DNA of 39,474 bases from JAHRVQ01 sp047616645 (GCA_047616645.1 JBLHIH010000023.1:1-39474), one strand, 5' to 3'; shown: positions 16,614-25,613, counted from the stretch's first letter. The notes: generated by a model from the sequence alone, not told the origin. Numbers and translations: made by a program.

Positions 16614-17597
16614 TCACATAAAACCATCAAACAAATTTTCAATTAACGCCGCGCCAACCCAAGTGAGGGGAGGTATTATCAGGTACAAAATTAACCTCGA
16701 CATTGAACCCATATCAATGGGCCAGGTGGACATTTGACCTAACTCTCGTTGATAGCTTAACAGTGGCACGATGCGCTCAAGTAACTCAGCATCGTCCGCC
16801 GGGCTCGCGCCTGAAATTACCTCTGCGTTTATTCGGCTAGTGATTTTATTCAGCTCATCAGCCTTCGTCGATACCAAGCGATTATGCAGAGACCAAAGCG
16901 GCGTAAAAAACAGCATCAACATGGGAATGCCTGTTGCGAGTATGCCAGGCAACATTTGTTGCCATGAAGCACCCTCAATCATCATGAGTGGGAAAAATGC
17001 CAACGCGCCAATAAGCGCAAGTGTAGAAATAACTGACATATCACCAAAAGGCAGTAAAGATCGCCTAGTGAGAATCGACACGTCGATATGATCTCTACCT
17101 AGCGTTGCAAAGGTGCGCGCATTATTGGTTAAAAACGTGAGGATAGTTGTCATAATCACCCATAGCAAACAGGTAGTCAGTGTGGTTGCCGCAGAAGACA
17201 CCGAACCAACCAGCGAGGCTAAGACATTCAAGGGCGAACCTAGTATTAACGTCATCTGTGCAACAGCAAGGAAAAGTCCACCCCCGATCGCCGTGACGAC
17301 CCAAGTAGTTGATCGTCGTGATAAAGAATCTTTCAATAACTGAAACTCGCTATCAGACAGCGAGGCGCTCGATCGCAAAGATTCAAAATAGATTCCCGAG
17401 CGTTCAATGATGTAACTAAAAACGGGAATAATGTAGGCGAACAAAAACGAAAAAAACAACTGTGTTGAATGGGTTTGATAATCTTCCGAAACATACACTC
17501 GCTGGAATGAATAGGTACTTAGAAAAATTACAAACGCGATCACCCACCGCCCATATTTGAAGGATGGTGTTAGAGAGAGTATCCAAATACGTTCCAT
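16614..17597 (-). CDS. Polytopic membrane protein of unknown function
   Basis: 327 residues with about six hydrophobic segments (roughly 18-35, 45-65, 98-120, 128-155, 190-210 and 215-235) and a last one near 300-320. A hydrophilic segment between the sixth and last helices (about 240-295) carries LLSYRELGQMSTWPIDM-like sequence with a WPID motif. The last segment ends IIPPLTWVGAALIENLFD, a pattern I have seen at the C-terminus of uncharacterised bacterial membrane proteins. No transporter, enzyme or signalling motif is evident. The ATG at 17597 has no strong ribosome-binding site. Neighbours are unrelated. Confidence 0.75.
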   Translation of the reverse strand: MERIWILSLTPSFKYGRWVIAFVIFLSTYSFQRVYVSEDYQTHSTQLFFSFLFAYIIPVFSYIIERSGIYFESLRSSASLSDSEFQLLKDSLSRRSTTWVVTAIGGGLFLAVAQMTLILGSPLNVLASLVGSVSSAATTLTTCLLWVIMTTILTFLTNNARTFATLGRDHIDVSILTRRSLLPFGDMSVISTLALIGALAFFPLMMIEGASWQQMLPGILATGIPMLMLFFTPLWSLHNRLVSTKADELNKITSRINAEVISGASPADDAELLERIVPLLSYQRELGQMSTWPIDMGSMSRLILYLIIPPLTWVGAALIENLFDGFM

Positions 17598-17823
17598 ACT
17601 GTTTTCCCAAAGGATTACCCGATTGATTGTAGAAAATTCCCACCTAAATTGACACTACGCGCGGCAATTATTGGTTTCAGTAAAGTTTAAGGTGCTGTGA
17701 CATGGTTGTTTATTTAGGTGGTCAATGACTGTAATGATGCTGGCGATGACATGCATAGTTCCTGACTCGTAACTTCTTCAACCTATTTGTGTGTTTTGCC
17801 ATCCGTGCTGACCGTGAGCCGTT

Positions 17824-18174
17824 CTAATTAAATAGCAGGTCTAGTGACGTATCGGCGGGGACGGTATCCATTGGTTCATGGAAATCAAGATCAAACCAGG
17901 GTTGCTCTGGGCCGGGAATGAGAAGGCATTCTCGTTCCAGCCTACGAACTTCACGTTGGATCACAAGATTGAGCAAGGTTCGCAGCCCCCTTCGGCAGCC
18001 TAGTTGATTCGGTACTTTAACGCGATGAATGGGGTCTGTTTCTATTGCACGGATGATGACGGCGAGGGATCGGCTAAGCGTGCTGGGTTGACGAGCAAAA
18101 AGTAATCGTAGTGGCCAGGGAAAACTGAGCACCCATAGTTTTACTGGTGCCGAAGGTATCACGTGATCTATCAA
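17824..18174 (-). pseudogene. IS91-family transposase remnant
   Basis: The minus-strand product begins HVIPSAPVKLWVLSFPWPLR, then LLFARQPSTLSRSLAVIIRA, which matches the start of the Y2-type replicative transposase domain of IS91. It then jumps to a C-terminal stretch, RLERECLLIPGPEQPWFDLD, with FHEPMDT after it, also typical of IS91. The zinc-binding N-terminus and the central catalytic tyrosine region are deleted. The 17598-17823 spacer shows nothing else. Confidence 0.82.
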
Positions 18175-18279
18175 ACCTGCATCCGTTGCACTTTACGCGA
18201 AGAAAACCATAGCTTGGTATGGAATGAATTCTACACCGAGATGCATTACGCTTATCAACATCATACAGAGAACAGCACT

Positions 18280-18507
18280 ATGAAAAATAAGCTGCTTGTA
18301 CTTGTTGCCATTATCACCTTATATCTTTGGCAAAAACCTGCGACACAAGCCATGGTACACCTCGCTTTACCTGAGGCTCTTCGTAACACCTTAGCTGGTC
18401 CGGTCGTTGGTTTTGCAGATGATGAGCAGCCAGGCGAAAGTCTTAGTTCACGAGAATGGTTGTCCCTGCAATTGCAGCACACACGCAGAGCTGTTTCTGA
18501 AAGTTAA
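18280..18507 (+). CDS. Small protein with N-terminal signal or anchor
   Basis: 75 residues from ATG 18280. Residues 1-24 (MKNKLLVLVAIITLYLW, then QKPATQA) form a typical signal peptide or membrane anchor with a possible cleavage after AxA-like TQA. The remainder is polar with no recognised domain. The ribosome-binding site is weak. It may be a small exported protein or the surviving 5' end of a longer gene. The 18508-18783 gap after it contains another short hydrophobic stretch (KYFLLLAIIYLLYV) without a proper start. Confidence 0.4.
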   Translation: MKNKLLVLVAIITLYLWQKPATQAMVHLALPEALRNTLAGPVVGFADDEQPGESLSSREWLSLQLQHTRRAVSES

Positions 18508-18783
18508 TTTCGGAGACGAATTTTTGAATGAGCCGGAATATCTGGATCTCGGTTGTGCACAACACAACCCTTGGACCATGGAGCCTGCTGGATAATCAAG
18601 CTCTTAATGAAAAGTGCAGCTTTTTACCAGTGAAGAAATTGACAATATCTGTGTAAAACCAGTGACTTTTGTAAGGACATAAATCACCAAATATTTTCTT
18701 CTACTAGCGATTATTTATCTGCTTTATGTCAGCATAAATAGCCCAACACCGTAGATTGTTTAGCGGACATTTAGGAGTCAACA

Positions 18784-19356
18784 TTGGAAGATAAAAAACA
18801 AATACAATTACATCACTTTAAGCGAGAAGATTTTGCTTACCAAGCGGCCTATTGTGAAGAAAATATTTGGCATTTATGTCAACAAAATCATCTTCGAAAT
18901 AGTTATGTCGTTTTTATCTTTAGTAAAGGTGATGCGTTCCCTATGTTAAATCAACGTGCTTCAGAGCACCCTACATTGCCCATTTTTTGGGATTACCATG
19001 TGGTTTTACTGGTTAAAAATAAAAATAAAAATAATCAAATATTAGATTTTGATACTACGCTGGCATTTAATACTGATTTTGTATCTTACTTTAGCGAGTC
19101 CTTCGTCAATGAAAGTTTACTTTTAGACAAAGAAGCGCCTTTGTTTCGCTTAGTGCCCTCGAATGAATTTGCCACGTCATTTTCTTCAGATAGAAGCCAC
19201 ATGAAAATATCAACTGGTTGGATTTCTCCGCCTCCAAGCTGGCAAATTATTGGCAGCTTGGAGAGCAACTTGGCGGAGTTTATTCAAACTAAAGACAATC
19301 AACTTGGCGAATTACTCACTTATGATGCAATGTTAAGCCGCTTTACTGATCAATGA
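18784..19356 (+). CDS. Protein N-terminal glutamine amidohydrolase (NTAQ1-like)
   Basis: 190 residues, nearly the same length as the eukaryotic enzyme, which deamidates N-terminal Gln to Glu in the Arg/N-degron pathway. The catalytic triad is visible by comparison with human NTAQ1: Cys24 in YCEENIW, His72 in WDYHVVLL, and Asp88 in LDFDTTLAF. FASDRSHM appears as TSFSSDRSHMK (131-141), and ISPPPSW matches the PPPPY loop. The start is TTG 18784, with AGGAG at 18773-18777 at ideal spacing; no closer ATG exists in frame. Bacteria lack the eukaryotic ubiquitin step. The product could feed an Aat/ClpS-type pathway after further modification or have another substrate; that is speculation. It stands alone, followed by repeats. 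Confidence 0.92.
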   Translation: MEDKKQIQLHHFKREDFAYQAAYCEENIWHLCQQNHLRNSYVVFIFSKGDAFPMLNQRASEHPTLPIFWDYHVVLLVKNKNKNNQILDFDTTLAFNTDFVSYFSESFVNESLLLDKEAPLFRLVPSNEFATSFSSDRSHMKISTGWISPPPSWQIIGSLESNLAEFIQTKDNQLGELLTYDAMLSRFTDQ

Positions 19357-19389
19357 AATTGACGGGCGCACATTAACCCGACAGCTTTA

Positions 19390-19425
19390 CTATTTAAAGG
19401 ACTATTTAAAGGACTATATAAAGGA
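19390..19425. repeat. Three 12-bp tandem repeats
   Basis: CTATTTAAAGGA occurs at 19390-19401 and 19402-19413, with a one-base variant CTATATAAAGGA at 19414-19425, 34 bp after the NTAQ1-like stop codon. It resembles a slippage array; no function is evident. Confidence 0.8.
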
Positions 19426-19515
19426 CGGCGATGCCATAGTGACTGAGGGTTGTTAAATCTTTTTGGAATCGGTGTCCCTCAAAAAGGTGTCTCTTAAAAA
19501 ACTGGAAGCCAACTT

Positions 19516-19748
19516 CGGCGGGGCTACTTCCCTAGTAAGTGCTTGAAATTAATACCTAACATATTTATAGTTTGGCAATGCTCAGCCAAATTTGGCTGTT
19601 TCTGGACGGGGAATGGCTAGTGTACATCCAGAAATCGAAAACGTCGGGGCTACTTCTCTTGTAAGTGATTGAAAGTATTGTCTAATTTTTTTATAGTTTT
19701 GCGGATTTGAGAGAAATTCACCTATTTCTGGACGGGCACTAGCTAGTG
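19516..19748 (+). repeat. Two 107-bp direct repeats with internal hairpins
   Basis: 19516-19622 and 19642-19748 are diverged direct repeats with a 126-bp period. Both start CG.CGGGGCTACTTC.CT, share GTAAGTG.TTGAAA and TTTATAGTTT, and end TTTCTGGACGGG...CTAGTG. The first copy contains the palindrome AGCCAAATTTGGCT (19584-19597) and an inverted pair TTTCTGGA / TCCAGAAA (19599-19606, 19627-19634). Two units without uniform short repeats rule out a CRISPR array. They may be recombination or transposition target sequences. Confidence 0.75.
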
Positions 19749-19911
19749 AGTAACCGAAGAAGAGAGGCAATGATGACTTAATGAGTTGAGCTAAATCTAT
19801 CAGATTATTCCCCTCTTATCACAAGTCAGGTACCGCTAAATAAAATCACTATGATGCTCAACTATGCCATTAAGTCATCGGTGTCACTCACTCCTTACTG
19901 TTCAGGCTAAC

Positions 19912-20799
19912 TTAACCCCTCGAATCCGCCGTCGGCCCAAAGTACTTTGTACCCTTTAGATTAAAGAATTCATAATCCTGGGCTGGGTAGGGACTATCCC
20001 TTCCAACAAGGTGCGCGAATCGTGGTGGGTTTCTAGCGATGACTTCATCGCTAATAACACCGTTCAGATCTTCTTGTGGTATTGCATACATGCGCCGGAA
20101 ATACTGGGTCATGCCTACTCGCTCACCAGGCAGTGTTCGTGCCCCGGCGCTGTGCCAGAGGTTGCCGTTAAAAACAATGACAGAACCAACCGGTGCTTCA
20201 ATGGGTATTGCCATTTCCATGGCGTTCGATGGTGGGTTAGACCGTTTCTTATGAGAACCAGGTACAACTAAGGTAGCGCCGGATTCCAAACTAAAGTTAT
20301 CGATCACCCACATAGCATTGCTGGCAACGGGGGCATCGGGAAGTGGATCTGGCATTAAGGGAGAGTCTGTATGCATGCCCTGTGGTGGGTCGCCTTGCAC
20401 TCGAACATGGGCATGATTACTACTGAGTTGGCAACTCTCTCCCATTAGATACGTAATCAGTGCCAGGGGCTTTTCTGCCATTACCGCTTCTTCAAATATT
20501 CTGCCACGAGCGAGTAACCAGGGTACAAGATAACTGGCACCGTCTTTACCGGCGAGGGGGATGGTTTTGTTGTTATATCGATCTTCCTCACCGAGCTTGA
20601 GAATGGCGGCGCGTAACGCGTCGAAAAAGGATAGGGGCTTTGCTTCATGCACAATCGTGTAGCCATAGAGGTCCAATTCTAAAACATTCCGGCTTAGATC
20701 AAGGCGGACGATTTCGTCATACATCCTGTCTAGCCTTTCATGGGCTTTAACCGCGTGTCGTGGTCTTGAGAGGTCTTGCATAGTTTGAGTTTCCTTCAT
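19912..20799 (-). CDS. Phytanoyl-CoA dioxygenase (PhyH) family protein
   Basis: 295 residues. The Fe(II)/2-oxoglutarate core is visible: GMHTDSPLMP (141-150) supplies His143 and Asp145, NLWHSAGAR (213-221) supplies His216, and VVPGSHKKRS (178-187) is the usual strand before the distal ligand. Arg227 in GERVGMTQYF may bind 2-oxoglutarate. Members hydroxylate diverse small molecules; the substrate is not inferable. The ATG at 20799 is used here. An internal ATG at 20781, with AAGGA 10 nt upstream, is an alternative start that trims six residues. It stands alone between repeat-rich spacers. Confidence 0.88.
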   Translation of the reverse strand: MKETQTMQDLSRPRHAVKAHERLDRMYDEIVRLDLSRNVLELDLYGYTIVHEAKPLSFFDALRAAILKLGEEDRYNNKTIPLAGKDGASYLVPWLLARGRIFEEAVMAEKPLALITYLMGESCQLSSNHAHVRVQGDPPQGMHTDSPLMPDPLPDAPVASNAMWVIDNFSLESGATLVVPGSHKKRSNPPSNAMEMAIPIEAPVGSVIVFNGNLWHSAGARTLPGERVGMTQYFRRMYAIPQEDLNGVISDEVIARNPPRFAHLVGRDSPYPAQDYEFFNLKGTKYFGPTADSRG

Positions 20800-21315
20800 C
20801 CAGTCAACGAATCAAAAAATGTCCTTTCAAAGATAGTCAATTGCCGTTAAAGCAACTCGGCTATATTGACGTCATTCGTTAGTGGCTTATCCTTAATAAT
20901 TGCACTTAAGTTATTTAAAAACAAAGAGAATACGAATTATAAAGCATGTTTTACCAAGATTTCAAAAGTATCTTCATAAAGCATCTTTAGCATCAAAGAT
21001 GGGAGAGCAGCTTTCGGCAAAAGAATTGTCAATGTCTGACTGGCCATTGATCTACTAGCCTATAGAAGGCAGGGTTGCTCACTGATGAGATTTTCTGGTC
21101 GAACAGGTCCGCATAATAACAATACCGCAGTATCCGTAGTATTCCCTTACGTCGCTTCAATTTTTTCTACACAATCTAACGAGACTGATTTATTTCCTTA
21201 GTATCGAAAGCTACAAAGTTTGGTGGCAAAAAAAGCCTTGTTCAATAACCTGCAAACAACGAAAATAAGAGACGCTCTTTATGAAATTGAGTGGCAAGCT
21301 TTAATGGAGAAATAG
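20800..21315. other. Long spacer, mostly unassigned
   Basis: About 515 bp between divergent genes. It holds copy 2 of the dispersed repeat (21029-21146) and otherwise no recognisable gene. Promoters for the PhyH gene and the MDR dehydrogenase must lie here; the dehydrogenase has GGAGAA before its ATG, but no clear -35/-10 pair stands out. Confidence 0.5.
21029..21146 (+). repeat. Degenerate dispersed intergenic repeat, copy 2
   Basis: Partner of 15939-16062: hairpin TCAATG...CATTGA (21029-21050), AGGGTTGCTCAC (21071-21082) and AATACCGCAGTATCCGTAG (21121-21139), in the same order and orientation. Upstream DNA contains SAKELSMSDWPLIY before a stop, loosely similar to the peptide before copy 1. 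Confidence 0.55.
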
Positions 21316-22323
21316 ATGAAAGCGTATGTGATTACAGAAGGAAAGGGACTGGATGCATTGCAGCTGAAGGAGCGAGATATTCCCAAACCAAGACCTGGCG
21401 AAATCCTTGTGCGAATGAAGGCGAGCGCGATCAATTATCGTGATTTACTTACCATCAATTTTGCGAGCTCGCGAGGGATTACAGAAGAACGCATTCCAAA
21501 TTCAGACGGTGCAGGTGTTGTTGAGGAAGTTGGCGAAGGGGTGACAGTCTTTAAGTCTGGCGACCGGGTTGTTGGATGTTTTTTCCAAGATTGGATTGCT
21601 GGCTCGATCACTGATCTTACAATGGCAAGTGCATTGGGTGGTCCAATTGACGGTGTTCTTGCGGAATATGCTATTTTTAAAGAAAACGGGGCTCTACCGG
21701 TCCCTGCGCATATGTCGCTTGAAGAAGCCTCTACATTGCCATGTGCGGCGCTTACGGCATGGAATTGTTTGATTGAAAAAGGCGGCGCAACAGTGGGAAG
21801 TACAGCACTTCTTTTAGGGACAGGTGGCGTTTCGATTTTTGCGCTACAGATGGCGAAGGCATGCGGTATTCAGACGATCGTGACATCAAGCAGCGATGAA
21901 AAATTGGCGCGTGTTGAGAAAATGGGCGCAAACGAAGTCATTAATTACAGAAAAACACCTGACTGGGAGCGCCGCGTGAAGGAACTCACTGGAGGTCACG
22001 GCGTTGATGTTGTTGTTGAAGTTGGCGGTGCGGGCACCCTTGAGAAATCGGTGGAATCAGTGCGCGTTGGCGGCACGATTTCTTTGGTGGGCGTTTTAAC
22101 CGGAGGTCAAATCGATCCGACGTCGATCATGCGTAAATCAGTTTGTTTACAAGGCATTTATGTAGGGCATAAAAACATGTTTGAGAAAATGAACGCAGCC
22201 CTCGTTCATAATCATATTCACCCTGTGATAGATGAAGTGGTTGGGTTTAGCGAGGCAAGAAAAGCCTACAAACTGATGGAAAGTGGTGCGCATTTCGGGA
22301 AAATTGTCATCTCAATGCCATAG
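21316..22323 (+). CDS. NAD(P)-dependent MDR-family alcohol dehydrogenase/quinone oxidoreductase
   Basis: 335 residues of the medium-chain dehydrogenase/reductase superfamily. The GroES-like domain contains VRMKASAINYRDLL (about 32-45) and PNSDGAGVVEEVG (about 61-73). The Rossmann domain has the nucleotide loop LLLGTGGVSIFALQMAK (about 166-182). The Cys ligands of catalytic and structural zinc are not evident, which points to the zinc-independent quinone-oxidoreductase/enoyl-reductase-like branch. The start has GGAGAA 7-8 nt upstream. Its last 12 bp overlap the convergent hydrolase pseudogene. Confidence 0.9.
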   Translation: MKAYVITEGKGLDALQLKERDIPKPRPGEILVRMKASAINYRDLLTINFASSRGITEERIPNSDGAGVVEEVGEGVTVFKSGDRVVGCFFQDWIAGSITDLTMASALGGPIDGVLAEYAIFKENGALPVPAHMSLEEASTLPCAALTAWNCLIEKGGATVGSTALLLGTGGVSIFALQMAKACGIQTIVTSSSDEKLARVEKMGANEVINYRKTPDWERRVKELTGGHGVDVVVEVGGAGTLEKSVESVRVGGTISLVGVLTGGQIDPTSIMRKSVCLQGIYVGHKNMFEKMNAALVHNHIHPVIDEVVGFSEARKAYKLMESGAHFGKIVISMP

Positions 22324-22908
22324 TGTCAGCAGGCATGCAAATTTGACCCACATGAGCACGAATTGCTTTTTGTTGGGGATCAATTTTGGATGCCAATTTT
22401 CGTAGGGAGACCCCAACATCCTGACCGAGTTCAGCCTCCATAACCCCTGGAGGCTGAAAGTAGGTTTGATAAAAGAAACGATCCGGATACAAGGCCTCCC
22501 ATAAATCGAGGGTTGACCCCTCGATTTTGGTATAAACGGGACAGACAATCCTGCCACAGCACGAATATGTTCTGGGAAGCGCAAAGCAGCGGTATACACC
22601 TGAGGCGCACCCCAATCATGGCCGAACAAGATGACAGGCTCATCTGACAATGCCGTCGCCACGGCCAGAATATCGGCGCTGAGTTCTGACAAAGTATAGC
22701 TTGCGATATCGGTAGGGTGACTGCTTGCGCCATATCCGCGAACGTTTAAGGCGGCTACTTGGTAGCCGCGCTCTGCGGAATAAGACATCTGATGACGCCA
22801 TGAATACCACAGTTCTGGCCAGCCATGAACACAAAGAATCAAAGGCCCGCTACCGGTGACTTTAACTTCCAGCGACACATTACCACGTTGAACCCAACTC
22901 GTTTCCAT
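22312..22908 (-). pseudogene. Epoxide-hydrolase-like alpha/beta hydrolase, frameshifted and truncated
   Basis: The 5' part encodes a clear alpha/beta hydrolase: HGWPELWYSWRHQ (HGxP oxyanion motif), LNVRGYGASS, and nucleophile motif GHDWGA. After about residue 125 (AVAGLSVPF) the family sequence moves to another frame, reading STLDLWEALYPDRFFYQTYF, then PPGVMEAELGQDVGVSLRK. At least one frameshift near 22505-22540 therefore breaks it. The frame ends soon after, so the second acidic residue and the catalytic His region are absent. The 3' end touches the convergent dehydrogenase gene, suggesting deletion of the tail. Not functional. Confidence 0.85.
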
Positions 22909-23238
22909 GATTGCACCTTGTATTATCCGTTACAGAATATCTTTATGGCACTAAGATCATCAACGCTAAGGCCGTCGCTCAACTGTAGACTTGGAGTCAA
23001 ATCATTGTCTAGTAAAATAGGAAATATAAACAGCATTTAGCCGGGTTGCAATAGTTCCTAGTTAAGCATTTTTTGGGTAAAAAAGCTGGAGATGCAGGTT
23101 GTTTTTGGTTTGTTAACCCAGCGTGTTTAGGTTATTTACTGTAGCAGTTTTAAGCGGTGGCGGTTGGCTGGGAGCTAGTGCTTTAGAAAATCGAAAAAGG
23201 CATAAATCGCTTATCAATTTCCCGAAGGACAAACTTCT
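22909..23238. other. Spacer, no gene seen
   Basis: No recognisable coding or RNA signal. The right end runs into the rpiB fragment without a clear boundary. Confidence 0.4.
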
Positions 23239-23304
23239 AACAGCTGATTTTAGAGCTTCTTTGTAATCGTAACCTACATGATCTCCTGCGATAGATATTT
23301 TCAT
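23239..23304 (-). pseudogene. rpiB 5' fragment
   Basis: The minus strand encodes MKISIAGDHVGYDYKEALKS, then AV, which matches the start of ribose-5-phosphate isomerase B (M.I.IAGDHAGY..KE.L). Similarity stops there; the next 40 residues of the open frame are unrelated, and the catalytic Cys region is absent. It is a remnant of about 22 codons. Confidence 0.65.
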
Positions 23305-23347
23305 GATGCGCTTCTCATAAGTTCTATAGCGCTGTTTTACTTACTTT

Positions 23348-24025
23348 CTATTTTTTACTGGCCAAATAAATAGTATGACGACTACCTTTACCTTTGTGCG
23401 CCCTCACGGTTTTAACTTCAACCTTGAAACCCGTTTTTTTCAGTTGTTGGGTGAATTTTGGATCATGCCAGGCTGACCATATAGCTAAGGCCCCGCCGGG
23501 CAGAAGTACTTGTCGTATGGCCTGTAAACTTTCGATTGAATACAGATTGTCATTGTCGGCTTGTGTAAAGCTTTCGGGGCCGTTATCAACATCTAATAAT
23601 ATAGCGTTGTAAGTGGCTTGATTTGTTTTAAAAAGTTCGGCCACATCACCCAAGTGTACCAAAACTCTATCGTCATCTAGCGGTCTGCCTGCACATTCGC
23701 CCAGCGGGCCCTTGTTCCATTCAATAACTTCAGGTACCAGTTCAGCAACCAAAACCTGAGAACTTACCGATGTTGCTTTGAGGGCAGCAGTCAGAGTGAA
23801 GCCCATACCCATGCCTCCGACCAATACCTTAGTATTCGACATACCCTGAATATGCGCGCAGCCTAATTCAGCCAAGGCTAGTTCTGAACTATGCACTCGA
23901 CTGTTCATTAGTTCTCCGCGTACACCTTTTAGATGTATAGAGAAATCATTCTCGTGCTGAGTTAGCCGCAGTTCCCCACCATTATTGGGTATGTTAGCTG
24001 TGCCTAATAACGTCCAAGGAATCAT
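23348..24025 (-). CDS. Spermidine-synthase-like protein (SAM/dcSAM fold)
   Basis: 225 residues with the Rossmann core of the spermidine synthase/class I methyltransferase group: glycine motif VLVGGMGMGFT (67-77), acidic end of strand 2 in VAELVPEVIEWN (Glu95), LGDVAEL with Asp127, and LLDVDNGPESFT (143-154) in place of the polyamine-synthase DxxD gatekeeper. It is shorter than SpeE and lacks the N-terminal beta-barrel, so putrescine aminopropylation is doubtful; many such short homologues are annotated only as spermidine-synthase-like. The stop of the upstream carboxylesterase gene (24036) is 10 nt before its start, so the two are probably co-transcribed. Confidence 0.85.
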   Translation of the reverse strand: MIPWTLLGTANIPNNGGELRLTQHENDFSIHLKGVRGELMNSRVHSSELALAELGCAHIQGMSNTKVLVGGMGMGFTLTAALKATSVSSQVLVAELVPEVIEWNKGPLGECAGRPLDDDRVLVHLGDVAELFKTNQATYNAILLDVDNGPESFTQADNDNLYSIESLQAIRQVLLPGGALAIWSAWHDPKFTQQLKKTGFKVEVKTVRAHKGKGSRHTIYLASKK

Positions 24026-24035
24026 ATTTTTTAAC

Positions 24036-25613
24036 TTAATCTTTCCAGCGGCGCGCCATTATTTCATTGACGATATTCAGCTCTTGCGGTAACAGGTTCT
24101 GTTTCACTTCAAACTTTTTATCGATCTTCATATAAGACAAGTTGACGCGATCATATGTTGGCCACTCTGGTCCTTTCTTGCTCGATGGTACTCCGGTTTT
24201 GGCGAAATTCACCCAATAGTCAGAGAGCATATCGCCCAACTTGGTCTCAGCAAAGTTAGCTTTGGATCCATCGAATGTCATGTTTTCATTATTGAATACA
24301 TAACGAATCTCGGCGGCATGGTAGGCGCCAAGTTTTCCACCCATGGGTGCTGGTGGCGCAAAAGTAAAATAGTATAGCCAAGTGTCTTTGTTGCGATCGC
24401 TCGCTAAGGTTGCCCACCGAGACATATTCCATGTAAAAACCATATCTCTGAATATAGCGTAGCTTGCACCAGCAAAGTCGTCGTCGAATTTATAAACAGC
24501 GAGTAATTGATCAGTTAAGTCTCCACTCATCTGCTTGAGCATCTGTTTAGATGATTCTGCATTTTTCGGTGGTGGCATCAGATTGGTGCCCTCGTCGGCA
24601 TTGGAACCCAATAGCAAAGAAACATTGTTCTGCTTGCCGTCTTCGTAGATCGTGGCGATGTGATCAGGAAAAACCCAACCATCAACATTGGGCTGAGTAA
24701 AACCTTGGGATTTAAATGTGGCGAAACCATTAAGTATCTCATCACTCGTCATTGTTCTGAGTTGTGAGAGCTTCTTAGCACCTAAATGTTTAGCAAAAAC
24801 TTCACCAGTGGACTCTGCACTTGCAATGCCGTTCGATTCTCTGCCTAAGACTGGCATTGGGTCAAATTTCCCGCCACTTTCTCCAATCGCTTTTGTGAAA
24901 AGACCGGCGGCTAATGGGGACGCTGTCAAGTGATTGACACTCCAGGACCCTGCGGATTCACCGAATATCGTGACATTAGACGGGTCACCGCCAAAGCTCG
25001 CGATATTCTTCTGTACCCATTTCAATGCTGCAATCTGATCCAAGGTACCATAGTTACCTGAACTGCCGTGTTTTGACTCACCCGTTAACTCAGGATGTGC
25101 CATATATCCAAGGGGACCCAATCGGTAATTAATCGTTACGAGAACAACGCCTTTCTCTGCCAACTTGGTACCATCATAAAAGGCTGTGCTGCCTGTTCCT
25201 CGGGTAAGGCTGCCGCCATGAATCCAAACCATAACCGCTGTGGGCGACTCAGTATCAATGTTGACCGTCCATACGTTCAAGTAGAGACAATCTTCACTGG
25301 ATGGAGGAGAGGGGCGCGTAAACATCGAACCTTCAGCATAGGGTTCCTGTGCGCACTGAGGGCTAAAACCTGTGGCCAATCTTTTTCCTCTCCAGGCGGG
25401 TGCTGGCTCTGGATTAGTCCATCGACGCTCACCAACTGGCGGTACGGCGAAGGGGATGCTCTTGAATGAGGCAACTGTACCGATCTGATCACCGATCAAT
25501 ACTCCCTGTGCAGTTTTTAGTTCTAAGGGTGCCGCACTCGCGACAAAGCTATATAGCCCTGCGATTAATAGGGCGAAACCTGTCGTTAAATATCTCAGTA
25601 AATATTTTTTCAT
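24036..25613 (-). CDS. Type-B carboxylesterase, exported
   Basis: 525 residues. The N-terminal signal peptide (MKKYLLRYLTTGFALLIAGL, then YSFVASA) predicts export to the periplasm or beyond. The COesterase domain follows: oxyanion motif WIHGGSLTRG (130-139), nucleophile Ser220 in IFGESAGSW, Glu341 in SNADEGTN, and His432 in GAYHAAEIRYVF. The early block SEDCLYLNVW (106-115) carries the conserved disulfide Cys109. It cleaves carboxylic esters; the specific substrate is unknown. The gene leads a likely two-gene unit with the spermidine-synthase-like gene 10 nt downstream. Confidence 0.93.
   Translation of the reverse strand: MKKYLLRYLTTGFALLIAGLYSFVASAAPLELKTAQGVLIGDQIGTVASFKSIPFAVPPVGERRWTNPEPAPAWRGKRLATGFSPQCAQEPYAEGSMFTRPSPPSSEDCLYLNVWTVNIDTESPTAVMVWIHGGSLTRGTGSTAFYDGTKLAEKGVVLVTINYRLGPLGYMAHPELTGESKHGSSGNYGTLDQIAALKWVQKNIASFGGDPSNVTIFGESAGSWSVNHLTASPLAAGLFTKAIGESGGKFDPMPVLGRESNGIASAESTGEVFAKHLGAKKLSQLRTMTSDEILNGFATFKSQGFTQPNVDGWVFPDHIATIYEDGKQNNVSLLLGSNADEGTNLMPPPKNAESSKQMLKQMSGDLTDQLLAVYKFDDDFAGASYAIFRDMVFTWNMSRWATLASDRNKDTWLYYFTFAPPAPMGGKLGAYHAAEIRYVFNNENMTFDGSKANFAETKLGDMLSDYWVNFAKTGVPSSKKGPEWPTYDRVNLSYMKIDKKFEVKQNLLPQELNIVNEIMARRWKD

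Noticed and set aside
18697..18753. Short hydrophobic peptide (KYFLLLAIIYLLYV) as a small membrane gene
   Set aside because: It has AAGGA nearby but no standard start codon in the right place, so it was not called.
19516..19748. CRISPR-like array
   Set aside because: Only two long, diverged units, no short identical repeats with unique spacers and no cas genes.
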